Assembly (NCBI GenBank): GCA_045531905.1
Contig: JAZSEY010000011.1
Coordinates: 35,494 to 99,493, forward strand
Length of the DNA stretch: 64,000 bases
Direction: 5' to 3'
Source of the DNA: RGIG6919 sp045531905
GTDB taxonomy: Bacteria > Bacillota > Clostridia > Lachnospirales > Lachnospiraceae
Part shown: positions 42,733-51,738 of the stretch, in pieces
Position numbering within the stretch: position 1 is the first letter of the stretch
Layout of the letters: every line of letters starts with the position of its first letter
Translations under genes and position numbers: made by a program
Notes under the pieces: generated by a model
Database searches by the model: none
The model's input: the letters and a program-made list of their open reading frames with translations, nothing else
Told to the model about the DNA's origin: nothing

Positions 42733-42865
42733 AATAGAACTCCGTCATTTCTATTAAATACGCATCATTTTTTTCTCTGGTTTCCTTTTGAAACAAAATG
42801 ACACAAAGTGCCAAAGCTACCACAATCAAAATTGTCATCACAATAGAAAATGCATATCGTTTCAT
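42725..42865 (-). CDS. Small membrane protein between sigF and spoVAA
   Basis: 46 residues beginning MKRYAFSIVMTILIVVALAL, one membrane helix (about 5-25) and a charged tail rich in K and E. AAAGGAG lies 7 bases before the ATG. The stop overlaps the spoVAA start by 8 bp, so it must be in the same operon and translated. I do not recognise a named family. It sits in the sporulation operon, so forespore expression is likely; role unknown. Confidence 0.7.
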   Translation of the reverse strand: MKRYAFSIVMTILIVVALALCVILFQKETREKNDAYLIEMTEFYYG

Positions 42866-42919
42866 TGGCATTCTCCTTTACTACATATTCTAATTGTAGT
42901 ATATCTGTTCTAATGACAA

Positions 42920-43639
42920 TTATTCATGCATCCTTTCACGCATTTTTTGCAAAACTCTTTTTTCCATACGAGAAACCTGCACCTGTGAAATTCCCATTTT
43001 TTTACCAATGTCGGTCTGTGTCATATCCTCAAAATATCGCATCTCAATCAGGCTTTTTTCAAATGGCTCTAAACACTCCAACAGACTATGAATAGTCATA
43101 TGCTCAATAATACCCTTGCTTTCATCACTGCTTCCAATCATTTTATCCATCAATAACAACTCATCACCGTTAGAACTGTAAATGGTTTTATAAATGGATT
43201 CCACCTCTCTCGTTGCTTCTAAAGCTAATATCACATCTTCTTTTTCCACCTGTAAAGCAATTGCCAGTTCCTCAATTCCCGGTTCTTCTCCACTTTGCTT
43301 TACCATGGTTTCCTGCATTTGTCGGATTTTATATGCCAGTTCCTTTAATGACCTTGATACCTTAATATAATTATCATCTCTTAAAAATCGTTTAATCTCT
43401 CCCATAATCAATGGCACTGCATAAGTAGAGAACTTCACATCATATTGCAAATCAAAATTATCAATACTCTTCAATAACCCAATACAACCAATCTGATACA
43501 AATCCTCTAATTCATGACCTCTGTTTGCAAATCTTCTAACAATACTCCATACCAATCCCAAATTTTCCTGTGCCACCTGGTTTCGTGCCTCCAGATTTCC
43601 CTCTTTTGCAAGCGAAATGAGTTCCAGAGTTCGATCCAC
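42920..43639 (-). CDS. sigF: RNA polymerase sigma-F factor
   Basis: 239 residues. Region 2 has EDLYQIGCIGLLKSIDNFD, and region 4 the helix-turn-helix TQTDIGKKMGISQVQVSRMEKR. It drives early forespore transcription. Held inactive by SpoIIAB and freed by unphosphorylated SpoIIAA, both encoded directly upstream with no gap (1 bp). Confidence 0.97.
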   Translation of the reverse strand: MDRTLELISLAKEGNLEARNQVAQENLGLVWSIVRRFANRGHELEDLYQIGCIGLLKSIDNFDLQYDVKFSTYAVPLIMGEIKRFLRDDNYIKVSRSLKELAYKIRQMQETMVKQSGEEPGIEELAIALQVEKEDVILALEATREVESIYKTIYSSNGDELLLMDKMIGSSDESKGIIEHMTIHSLLECLEPFEKSLIEMRYFEDMTQTDIGKKMGISQVQVSRMEKRVLQKMRERMHE

Positions 43640-44059
43640 TTATTTTCCAATCACCTTTCTCATCGTAATTTTTGTACCTTCATTTACCACAGATTCCACT
43701 ATTAAGTCATCCATAAAGGCTTCCATAAAGGAAAATCCCATACCAGAACGCTCTAAATCCGGCTTGCTTGTATATAATGGCTCCATTGCCTTCTCAATAT
43801 CTGCAATGCCTTTACCAAAGTCTTCTATTTCGATTGTCACACGATTGCCCTCCAGTCTTGTACCGATACGGATACGCCCATCCTTATCCTCGTATCCGTG
43901 AATGATAGCATTGGTTACAGCCTCCGAAACCGCAGTTTTAATGTCCGCCAATTCTTCCAAATTCGGATCCAACTGCGTTACAAAGGCAGCAACCACCACT
44001 CTTGCAAAACTCTCATTTTGTGCGATGCTATTAAACTCCAACAACATTTCGTTATTCAT
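43640..44059 (-). CDS. spoIIAB: Anti-sigma F factor SpoIIAB
   Basis: 139 residues from the ATG at 44059, after GGAGGAGGG; a longer frame adds 12 residues with no ribosome site. GHKL kinase: N-box EAVTNAIIHGYED, G1 DFGKGI, SGMGFSFME. It binds and inhibits sigma-F and phosphorylates SpoIIAA. It overlaps spoIIAA by 8 bp and abuts sigF. Confidence 0.95.
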   Translation of the reverse strand: MNNEMLLEFNSIAQNESFARVVVAAFVTQLDPNLEELADIKTAVSEAVTNAIIHGYEDKDGRIRIGTRLEGNRVTIEIEDFGKGIADIEKAMEPLYTSKPDLERSGMGFSFMEAFMDDLIVESVVNEGTKITMRKVIGK

Positions 44060-44393
44060 ACATACCCTCCTCCATACTTTGTATCTTTGTGACAATACGA
44101 TTCAGCCCGGAAAGCATAAACACTTTGTCCATAGCCGGATTTAATCCATACACATACACAACACCACCAATGTCACAAATCTTACGATATCTGCCAGTAA
44201 TCAATCCAATACCAGAGCTGTCCATAAACATAGTTTCCGTGAAATCAAAAATCACATTCTTGATGGGACACTTTGTAAAAATCACCTCTGCCTCTGCTCT
44301 CACCATATCCGCGTGGTAGTGGTCAAGTTCCTGTGGTACAGTTATTACCATTGTTTTTTCTTTGCATTTGCAAAATTTTGTTGAATCACTCAT
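44052..44393 (-). CDS. spoIIAA: Anti-anti-sigma factor SpoIIAA
   Basis: 113 residues, STAS domain. Phosphorylatable Ser in FMDSSGIGL. When unphosphorylated it releases sigma-F from SpoIIAB. First gene of the sporulation operon, with only about 20 nt between the terminator of the upstream TPR gene and its start codon. The spoIIA promoter must lie upstream of or inside that terminator; a sigma-H-like -35 (AGAGGAATA) is at the end of the TPR gene but its -10 spacing is off. Confidence 0.93.
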   Translation of the reverse strand: MSDSTKFCKCKEKTMVITVPQELDHYHADMVRAEAEVIFTKCPIKNVIFDFTETMFMDSSGIGLITGRYRKICDIGGVVYVYGLNPAMDKVFMLSGLNRIVTKIQSMEEGMYE

Positions 44394-44414
44394 TCTTTAT
44401 ACCTCCACAAAAAG

Positions 44415-44447
44415 AAAAAGCAGAACCTATCACGGTTCTGCTTTTTT
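44415..44447. terminator. Terminator between TPR gene and spoIIAA
   Basis: 13-bp stem AAAAAGCAGAACC (44415-44427) with GGTTCTGCTTTTT (44434-44446), loop 6 nt. Confidence 0.85.
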
Positions 44448-44480
44448 GCACCATTTTCATTTTCTTATGTATATACCCAA

Positions 44481-45977
44481 TTATTCCTCTGCACCTTCAT
44501 CCTGTGCAGGTTCTTCCTCTGGTGTATCTTCTGGTGTCTCCTCCTCCGGAGTATCTGTTTGCTGACCACCACTTGCATACTGGCTGTCAGGGAATTTTTC
44601 GTTGATGTAATCCTTTATCTCCTGCGCTTTCTCAATCTGTCCATCTGCCTCATAAGACTTTGCCAGATAATACCAGGCTTCTACTTTCGATGCATCTATG
44701 GTAGTTGCCAATTTCATATACTGAATGGCTTTCTCAAAGGTTGCTGCATCATATGCCGATTTACCTTCAGCAAATATTTCAGTATAAATCTCGCCCTGTC
44801 CCGCAGCCATAATCTTGTTAAAGATTGCCTTAGCGCCGTCCGTAGTATATGCAGACGCATCAATACCATCTAACGTAAAGATGGCATCCCGGAACTTTTC
44901 CTGTGCATACAAGGCATCTGCCTCAAATAACTTGTCGTAAATTTCTGCACCTGTACTTGCACTTTGCACATCCGACAATTGCTGATTCAATGCATCTATC
45001 TGCAACTGCAATTCCGTTTTTTCTGATTCTAAATCAGAAATAGCCGCATTCTTTTTTGATATTTCATCACTAAAACTTAACTTGATATCTGCAAATTCAT
45101 CTCTGACAGAATTCACCTTTGTTGGCAATATCAGAAAACTGGTAGTGACAATACCAAGAATCAATCCCACTAAAACATATACCAATGTATACTTGGCAAT
45201 ATTCACATCACGATAATGACCAACCTGTAGGGATGCCTCTGAAAGTTCATCCTCCATCATGCGACCTTCCAAAATATCTCCAATATCCATCTTCTTGCCA
45301 TCATTTGCAAGTTCTTCCTGATAGATATCGTCCATATCCTCTTCGTCATCGCCATAATCCTCTGGCATGTCCATCTCTTTTAAGTAACGAAATGCGGTAG
45401 GATTATATCGGTCTATCTTTAATACTCGTTTTAATGCTTTTCTGGCTTTGTCATAATTCTCATGTTGCATATAAATCAATGCAAGCAACAAATAACCCTT
45501 AACAAAATGTGTATGGGATGACAACACCTTCTTTAATTGCATAAAAGCCAAATCATTGCTACCGGAACCGGCATGAGCCAGTGCCTGATTATACTTGGCA
45601 GCCAATCTGCTATTGGCTTCTAATTTAGCGGAACTGGACTGTAATTTTTTCACATATCCTACAGCAGGATTATTCCGGCTATCATCATAATTAATACTGA
45701 TAACCCAATGGCTCAGTGCCAACACCCACTCACAGGTTTCATAATAAATCAAACCTAATAAATTGCGGGCATGGGTATTTCTTTTATTGTATTTTAGCGC
45801 GAGTTTCAATACATCCTCTGCACCACTTAAATCTCTTACCTTTGCTCTATCCAAACCTAAATTATAATAATAATTAGATGTATTCATGGCTTTTGCAATG
45901 ATACGTTGATTCATACCACATTCTCTGCAATATCCATATTCATCCACGGCAGGCGAGCCACAATATAAACAATTCAT
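44481..45977 (-). CDS. Zinc-ribbon / TPR membrane protein
   Basis: 498 residues. An N-terminal zinc ribbon (CLYCGSP and CRECG) is followed by TPR repeats (about 35-190), an acidic stretch, one membrane helix (about 268-290), a coiled coil (about 300-340), more TPRs (about 350-460) and an acidic Glu/Pro tail. Cytosolic and extracytoplasmic TPR platforms thus flank one helix. It may be an assembly scaffold. Gene lies just upstream of the spoIIA operon and downstream of a small ORF. Function unknown. Confidence 0.8.
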   Translation of the reverse strand: MNCLYCGSPAVDEYGYCRECGMNQRIIAKAMNTSNYYYNLGLDRAKVRDLSGAEDVLKLALKYNKRNTHARNLLGLIYYETCEWVLALSHWVISINYDDSRNNPAVGYVKKLQSSSAKLEANSRLAAKYNQALAHAGSGSNDLAFMQLKKVLSSHTHFVKGYLLLALIYMQHENYDKARKALKRVLKIDRYNPTAFRYLKEMDMPEDYGDDEEDMDDIYQEELANDGKKMDIGDILEGRMMEDELSEASLQVGHYRDVNIAKYTLVYVLVGLILGIVTTSFLILPTKVNSVRDEFADIKLSFSDEISKKNAAISDLESEKTELQLQIDALNQQLSDVQSASTGAEIYDKLFEADALYAQEKFRDAIFTLDGIDASAYTTDGAKAIFNKIMAAGQGEIYTEIFAEGKSAYDAATFEKAIQYMKLATTIDASKVEAWYYLAKSYEADGQIEKAQEIKDYINEKFPDSQYASGGQQTDTPEEETPEDTPEEEPAQDEGAEE

Positions 45978-45995
45978 GACAGCATCCTTCCTATA

Positions 45996-46145
45996 TTATC
46001 TACCGGTCTGTTCTCTCACTTCATGTACCATCTCAAGCAAAATGTCTGTAATATCCTGTAAGTCATTGCTATAAATAGCTTCTTCTGCCTGATCCACCTC
46101 ATACACTGGTTTTAATTTTCTGATTTCCTCATCAAAGTTTATCAT
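45996..46145 (-). CDS. Small protein between folC and the TPR gene
   Basis: 49 residues, MINFDEEIRKLKPVYEVD and a helical acidic remainder ending VREQTGR; cytosolic. AAAGGAG lies upstream of the ATG, and it overlaps the folC stop by 14 bp. Its end is 18 bp from the TPR gene start, so it links the two. I recognise no family. Confidence 0.6.
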   Translation of the reverse strand: MINFDEEIRKLKPVYEVDQAEEAIYSNDLQDITDILLEMVHEVREQTGR

Positions 46146-47463
46146 AATATTCTCCTTTATCTGAGATATATGCTTTCACTGCCCCTACTAAATATAAAGA
46201 CCCCACTAAAAATAAGTATGTATCATCTTCCCTATCGTTAAGTGCCTTAAAAAATGCAGTCTTTGTATCTTCTATTACAACAATCTCATCTTGTGTGCAT
46301 GCAGCAAACTGTTTCTTTACCAGGTCTACTTCTGTCTGCCTTGCTCCCGGTATCATTGTAAGATATATGCGCTGATAGCTCATATCTTTACAAATATGCG
46401 TTATCATAGTCTCATAATCCTTGTCGTTTGCCACGGCAAATAACAAACTATGCTTTTTGCCTGAAAACAATTTCTGTACAGATTCCTTCCACAATATCAC
46501 TGCCTCTTCATTATGTGCTCCGTCAATGTACACGTCTGGCAATACTTCTTCCATGCGCCCTGACCAGTGCATATGAAGTAACCCCTTGCGTATATGATCA
46601 GTGCTAACACAAAACTTTGTTTGAGTCAGAGCTATCACTGCCAAAACTGCATTCTCCACTTGATATAATGCAGTCTTTGGAATCTGAAACGCACCACATT
46701 TATAATACTCACTATCAATTGAAAAATCAATGGTTTTTGCAGTTATTTTATCTAACACATAATTGCTTTTTTCGACAGCAAGAACCGGGGCATTACACTG
46801 CTTTGCCTGATTTCGAATGACCTGTTCCACGCCAGCATTTCTAAAAAATGTAACAATCGGCACATTTTCCTTGATAATTCCCGCCTTTTCAAAGGCTATC
46901 TGTTCCAATGTTTCCCCTAAATATTGCATGTGATCCATACCCACAGAAGTAATCACAGATACTTCCGGTTTCAATACATTCGTTGCATCCAGTCTGCCAC
47001 CCATTCCAGTTTCATAAATAACCACATCTACCTGCTGCTGACTAAAATACACGGCAGCCAACAAAAACATCATCTCGAAAAAAGAGGGATATGGTATGTC
47101 ATTTTCCGTATTTTCATAGGATGTAACCTTGAGCAAATTCTCCTGCACATATAGAAACAAGTCGAAGAATGCCGCATCAGATATTGCTTCTCCATTAATC
47201 TGTATTCTCTCATTGATTTTCACCAAATGGGGGGAAGTAAACAAACCAACCTTGTAGCCGGCTTCCTGTAATATAGATTGCATAAACGCACAGGTTGAAC
47301 CTTTTCCGTTAGTCCCCGCTACATGAATGGTTGGACAGGCAGTCTCCGGATTTGAAAACTGCCCCAACAATCTGACTAAATTGTCTGTTCCAATTTTGCT
47401 TGCAAACTTAGGAATTGATAATATAAATTCCACAGCCTCTGCATAGTTTTTCACCTGCTGCAT
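46132..47463 (-). CDS. folC: Folylpolyglutamate / dihydrofolate synthase
   Basis: 443 residues, Mur-ligase fold. P-loop GTNGKGST, the SPHLVKINERIQING stretch and ETGMGGRLDATNV are typical of FolC. It adds glutamates to folates, and often glutamate to dihydropteroate. It starts directly after the queF stop. The next gene overlaps its end. Confidence 0.95.
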   Translation of the reverse strand: MQQVKNYAEAVEFILSIPKFASKIGTDNLVRLLGQFSNPETACPTIHVAGTNGKGSTCAFMQSILQEAGYKVGLFTSPHLVKINERIQINGEAISDAAFFDLFLYVQENLLKVTSYENTENDIPYPSFFEMMFLLAAVYFSQQQVDVVIYETGMGGRLDATNVLKPEVSVITSVGMDHMQYLGETLEQIAFEKAGIIKENVPIVTFFRNAGVEQVIRNQAKQCNAPVLAVEKSNYVLDKITAKTIDFSIDSEYYKCGAFQIPKTALYQVENAVLAVIALTQTKFCVSTDHIRKGLLHMHWSGRMEEVLPDVYIDGAHNEEAVILWKESVQKLFSGKKHSLLFAVANDKDYETMITHICKDMSYQRIYLTMIPGARQTEVDLVKKQFAACTQDEIVVIEDTKTAFFKALNDREDDTYLFLVGSLYLVGAVKAYISDKGEYYDKL

Positions 47464-47961
47464 TTATCTGTTATCCACCTTTTCCGGATATAAATCATGA
47501 TTGGCAAGACGGTTGAATGCAACCTCCTCCCACTTAGTTCCAGGCTTACCATAATTACAATATGGGTCAATGGAAATGCCACCTCTTGGTGTAAATTTTC
47601 CCCAAACTTCAATATACTTAGGATCCATTAATCGAATCAAATCCTTCATAATGATATTGACACAGTCCTCATGGAAGTCTCCATGATTTCTAAAACTAAA
47701 TAAATATAATTTTAGGGACTTTGACTCCACCATTTTTTCACCTGGTACATAGGAAATATAAATTGTCGCAAAATCAGGTTGTCCTGTCATCGGACAAAGG
47801 CTGGTAAATTCCGGACAATTGAACTTTACAAAATAATCATTCTCAGGATGTTTATTGATAAATGCTTCCAATAATTCTGGTGCATAATCTGTAGGATACT
47901 TTGTTCCTTGATTGCCCAGTAAGGAAACACCTGCTAATTCTTCTTGATTTCTTCCACTCAT
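47464..47961 (-). CDS. queF: NADPH-dependent 7-cyano-7-deazaguanine reductase
   Basis: 165 residues from the ATG at 47961, 8 bases after AGGAG. Catalytic Cys in SLCPMTGQPDFA with the partner Asp, and the QueF motif ESKSLKLYLFSFRNHG. It reduces preQ0 to preQ1 in queuosine synthesis. Other que genes are not in the window. An unusual hairpin with a tail that can base-pair into its loop lies over the ribosome site (47970-48014). Confidence 0.95.
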   Translation of the reverse strand: MSGRNQEELAGVSLLGNQGTKYPTDYAPELLEAFINKHPENDYFVKFNCPEFTSLCPMTGQPDFATIYISYVPGEKMVESKSLKLYLFSFRNHGDFHEDCVNIIMKDLIRLMDPKYIEVWGKFTPRGGISIDPYCNYGKPGTKWEEVAFNRLANHDLYPEKVDNR

Positions 47962-47969
47962 CACTATCA

Positions 47970-48014
47970 CTCCTTTATTTTTTCTTTTCTTAGGGTATCA
48001 GAAAGAGATTACCC
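47970..48014 (-). promoter_or_regulatory. Pseudoknot-like leader over the queF ribosome site
   Basis: On the minus strand GGGTA (48014-48010) pairs with TACCC (47997-47993). Loop bases CTCTTT (48007-48002) can pair with AAGGAG of the ribosome site (47975-47970) across an A-rich linker. This is the preQ1-I topology, but the conserved Cyt before the second stem strand is A, so the classical ligand pocket is not seen. Structure is inferred. Confidence 0.35.
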
Positions 48015-48024
48015 GGTCAAGCAA

Positions 48025-51000
48025 TTATACCTTGATAGCCTTCTGTAATGCAAACGCATAAATGTAACGTTCCTTTACCTTTCGGTGTGTTAATCGTTCT
48101 AAACAATCCGCATACATAGATATCTGCTTTACATATGGCTCTAAAGGCAAGTTCTTGCGATCACTCTTATAATCCACCACAACAATTTCACCATCTGTAT
48201 CGACAAAATAAGCATCGATAATACCCTGTAACAAAACACAATCTTCCTCTGTCAACAAAGCTTCATTCTCTACTTCTCCCACTGCCGATAAAGGCATCGT
48301 AATCAAAAACGGTTTTTCTTTTATTAAACTACCTTCTTTTGCTGCAGCCATCATACGACATCCGATTTCTGATTGGAAGAACAAAAGGATTTCTTCTATC
48401 TCTACATACTGCAGAGTCTGTTCCGGTAAAATACCAACCTGCACCCACGATGTAATCTGATTGCGAACCCACTCTGCATCCTGACACATGGAAAAATCTA
48501 AGAGTTCCATGATTTTATGCATAATGCTACCTCTGGACGCACCGGTAATGGCCTCCTGCTCCTGCATAAATCTTGGTATATGCTTCTTGTTCTCTGCCGG
48601 CGGTGTACCTAATATAGGAATTGTATTTTCTTTATCGTCACCCTTCAATTCCGTAACAGTATAATTGGCTTTTTTGTCTACCATCCACTGATGCGGATAC
48701 TGATAATCTAGGCGACTTTGCACCAGTTGCAACAAATCAGCATCACATTTTTCCTGTTCAATGGATGCATATTTTGCTATATCTAACAATCGGTTCACAC
48801 CAAGTTCTGCTTGTTGTCTGAACAAATCGTTTTCCCGGCAAATGGAAACCTGAAGATTAAATTCCGCAGGTAATTCCTGCTCTAAACGATATTGGCATCC
48901 AACAATTCCCGGTTGTTCTGCCAAATCTACTGTGACAGTCTTGTGAAATTGTCTATTCCGCATCAAAGAAAGCAATAACAAATTCATAAAAGAATCTGCA
49001 TTTTTGCGATAGCCAAAGGACAGTAAGGTATTTGCATTTTCAGCGATATTTTCATATCGTTCTATCATTTCTGCAAACCCCTTCACATGTCCCGTTAAAA
49101 TCATTTTTTCTTTTGCCCTAGTCATAGCAACATATAACACGCGAAACTCCTCGGCTATATTTTCCAGTTTCATAATATCGGAAAATGCCTCCTTCATAAA
49201 CGTGCTATGCTTATGTCTGGAGCTACTATCCGCATATATAGAACTTAAATAGTGATCAGAATGCACCACGATACTTTCAGAAGTATCCCTCTGATTCATT
49301 TTTTTACCAAGTCCGCTGACAAATACAATTGGGAACTCCAAGCCTTTACTTTTATGCATGGTCATGATAAGGACGATATCATCCTGTTCTCCAACCACAT
49401 TGGCCTCACCCATATCCAGATTTGCTTTTTTCATCTGGCTGATATAATGCACAAAATCAAATATGCTATTGCGCCCTGAATCTCCATATTTTTTTGCCAA
49501 GTCAATTAAATAGTTCACGTTGGCCACTCGCCGCTCGCCATTTTGCATGCTTTTTAAATACACAAGATATTTTGTTTCTTTTAAAATATCCCAAATTAAC
49601 TGACATACATCCAGATACTGCATCTTATCCTTCATGCTATTCAGAAATTCAAAAAATACCTCTAACTTCTCCGTCAATTGGGCATTGTCTTTGCATTCTG
49701 CATGATAATAGAAGGCCGCATCATAAAACAGCATTTTTCTATCTTTTTTATCTGCAAACAATCGTATCTGGGCCATCTCGCTACTGGTAATTCCAAACAT
49801 TTCGGAATGTAACACAGTTGCCAATTCAATATCGTTATAAGGATTATCAATCACTGTAAGACATGCCAACAATGTATGAATCTCTATGGTTTCTAAAAAG
49901 CCGGAACGCAACTCACTTACAACAGGAATTCCAAGTTCAGATAACACCCTTGTATAAATCGCAGCAGTTGTACTAGTACTTCTTAATAGAATTGCAATAT
50001 CCCGAAAAGCTGCTTTTCGGTAATGCTTGCCATCCTCGTCCAACACATATAATGGCTGATTCCCTGTCTGACCAACCAATTCCAATATGCGACCTGCTAT
50101 CATGCGGGCTTCTAATTCCTGGTTGCTATATTCCTGTCGTTCCTCAGACTCCTCTTCATCTTCTGCATGAACCACATCCAGAACCATCAATTCCGTACTA
50201 TCACTGATATTGCAACCTTCACTCTCCGGAAATGGAAATCCCGGTATTAGTTTTGCCCGTTCATCATACTGAATTCCACCTATATCCATACCCATAATCT
50301 GATAGAATACATAGTTCACAGCCTCCAATACCACAGCACGACTTCTGAAATTATTGTGCAGTTCAATTTTCTTTTCCGGGTCGTTCACCGCTTGCTCATA
50401 AACCGTATAAGTATCATATTTTCCCATAAACAAATCCGGTCTGGCCATTCTAAACTTATAAATACTCTGTTTGACATCTCCCACCATAAACATATTATGA
50501 TTCTGGTTGGAGATACCTGAAATAGATGTCAGAATCTCTTCCTGCAAAAAATTACTATCCTGATACTCATCGATTAGTATCTCGAAAAATTGAGACTGTA
50601 ACTGCTTTGCCACGTCTGTGATGCCATTCTCATTTACCAGTAATTCTAATGCAAAATGTTCAATATCTGAAAAGTCCAACAAATTCTGCCGTTTCTTTTC
50701 TCGCAACAATTCCTGCATGTAAGCTTCTGTGATTGAAATAAGTACCTCCATATGACGCGAAACATTGTCAATATCCCCCAACAACTGATCCGGCATCACA
50801 TCAAAACGATTCAACGAAGAAAACGTTTTCTTATATTGATCCCTAAGTTTTTTCACCCGTTCCGTTAAGACCTCATCTGCGGTGTCTTTTTTCACTGTTT
50901 TAGCACGTGGAAACTTTTCTCCAAAGGCATCATTCAGCGCATCATACCCCTTCGCATGCAGCACCCCTTCCATCACTTGAATATCCTCCAACAAGGTATC

Positions 51001-51738
51001 AACCAATACCGAAGGTCCGTCTGGTCTGTTACACAATGCAATACCATATCTGGCATCTTCAATACATGTCTGCACACTGGATTTCACAATGGCAAGCATA
51101 TCCTGATACCACTTTCTAGTTTCCAAATCTTCCATACTTTTGATTTGTAATGCTTCTCTTGCCTGTTTTAACCACACCATCGGTCTAGGATAACTTTCTG
51201 CTACAGATGCCACATGCAAAATATACTTTTCTAGTGGGACGTCCGTTTTATCCCCACCGAAACAGGCAGCAAAATCCATAAATGCCGGCTCTTTCTTTTC
51301 ATAATAGACTTCCAAAACTTTATTCAACACATCTGCTCGAATCGTTGCCAATTCACCTTCATCACCAATTCGGAAGTTCGGATCTAATCCTAACAAATGA
51401 AAATGCTCTTTAACAATTTTCAAACAAAAACTGTCTATTGTCATAATATTTGCCCGATGTAACAGCGACAATTGTTTTGTCAAATGCGCATTGGTTGGAC
51501 ACTCCTCCTGTTTCTTAGAAAGTGCTTTGTTAATCTTCTCCCGCATTTGACTGGCTGCTGCATTTGTAAAGGTTACAACTAATAACGCATCAATATCAAT
51601 AGGAGTTTTTTCGTCTGTAACCATTTGAATAATGCGTTCCACCAACACTGCAGTCTTACCGGAACCTGCTGCAGCTGCTACTAACAGATTGGAATTTCTT
51701 GCTTCAATTACTTGTTGTTGTTCCTTCGTCCACTGCAT
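48025..51738 (-). CDS. addA: ATP-dependent helicase/nuclease subunit A
   Basis: 1237 residues from the ATG at 51738 (MQWTKEQQQVIEARN). UvrD-type helicase with Walker A AAAGSGKTA, DEYQDSN and the C-terminal nuclease motif VVDYKSDR. With AddB it resects double-strand DNA ends for RecA loading. A TTG at 51747 is possible but closer to the ribosome site. It overlaps addB by 35 bp. Confidence 0.96.
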   Translation of the reverse strand: MQWTKEQQQVIEARNSNLLVAAAAGSGKTAVLVERIIQMVTDEKTPIDIDALLVVTFTNAAASQMREKINKALSKKQEECPTNAHLTKQLSLLHRANIMTIDSFCLKIVKEHFHLLGLDPNFRIGDEGELATIRADVLNKVLEVYYEKKEPAFMDFAACFGGDKTDVPLEKYILHVASVAESYPRPMVWLKQAREALQIKSMEDLETRKWYQDMLAIVKSSVQTCIEDARYGIALCNRPDGPSVLVDTLLEDIQVMEGVLHAKGYDALNDAFGEKFPRAKTVKKDTADEVLTERVKKLRDQYKKTFSSLNRFDVMPDQLLGDIDNVSRHMEVLISITEAYMQELLREKKRQNLLDFSDIEHFALELLVNENGITDVAKQLQSQFFEILIDEYQDSNFLQEEILTSISGISNQNHNMFMVGDVKQSIYKFRMARPDLFMGKYDTYTVYEQAVNDPEKKIELHNNFRSRAVVLEAVNYVFYQIMGMDIGGIQYDERAKLIPGFPFPESEGCNISDSTELMVLDVVHAEDEEESEERQEYSNQELEARMIAGRILELVGQTGNQPLYVLDEDGKHYRKAAFRDIAILLRSTSTTAAIYTRVLSELGIPVVSELRSGFLETIEIHTLLACLTVIDNPYNDIELATVLHSEMFGITSSEMAQIRLFADKKDRKMLFYDAAFYYHAECKDNAQLTEKLEVFFEFLNSMKDKMQYLDVCQLIWDILKETKYLVYLKSMQNGERRVANVNYLIDLAKKYGDSGRNSIFDFVHYISQMKKANLDMGEANVVGEQDDIVLIMTMHKSKGLEFPIVFVSGLGKKMNQRDTSESIVVHSDHYLSSIYADSSSRHKHSTFMKEAFSDIMKLENIAEEFRVLYVAMTRAKEKMILTGHVKGFAEMIERYENIAENANTLLSFGYRKNADSFMNLLLLSLMRNRQFHKTVTVDLAEQPGIVGCQYRLEQELPAEFNLQVSICRENDLFRQQAELGVNRLLDIAKYASIEQEKCDADLLQLVQSRLDYQYPHQWMVDKKANYTVTELKGDDKENTIPILGTPPAENKKHIPRFMQEQEAITGASRGSIMHKIMELLDFSMCQDAEWVRNQITSWVQVGILPEQTLQYVEIEEILLFFQSEIGCRMMAAAKEGSLIKEKPFLITMPLSAVGEVENEALLTEEDCVLLQGIIDAYFVDTDGEIVVVDYKSDRKNLPLEPYVKQISMYADCLERLTHRKVKERYIYAFALQKAIKV

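Noticed and set aside
47970..48014. Canonical preQ1-I riboswitch upstream of queF
   Set aside because: Topology fits but the invariant Cyt position is A and the loop lacks the usual GUUC, so I did not call the class.
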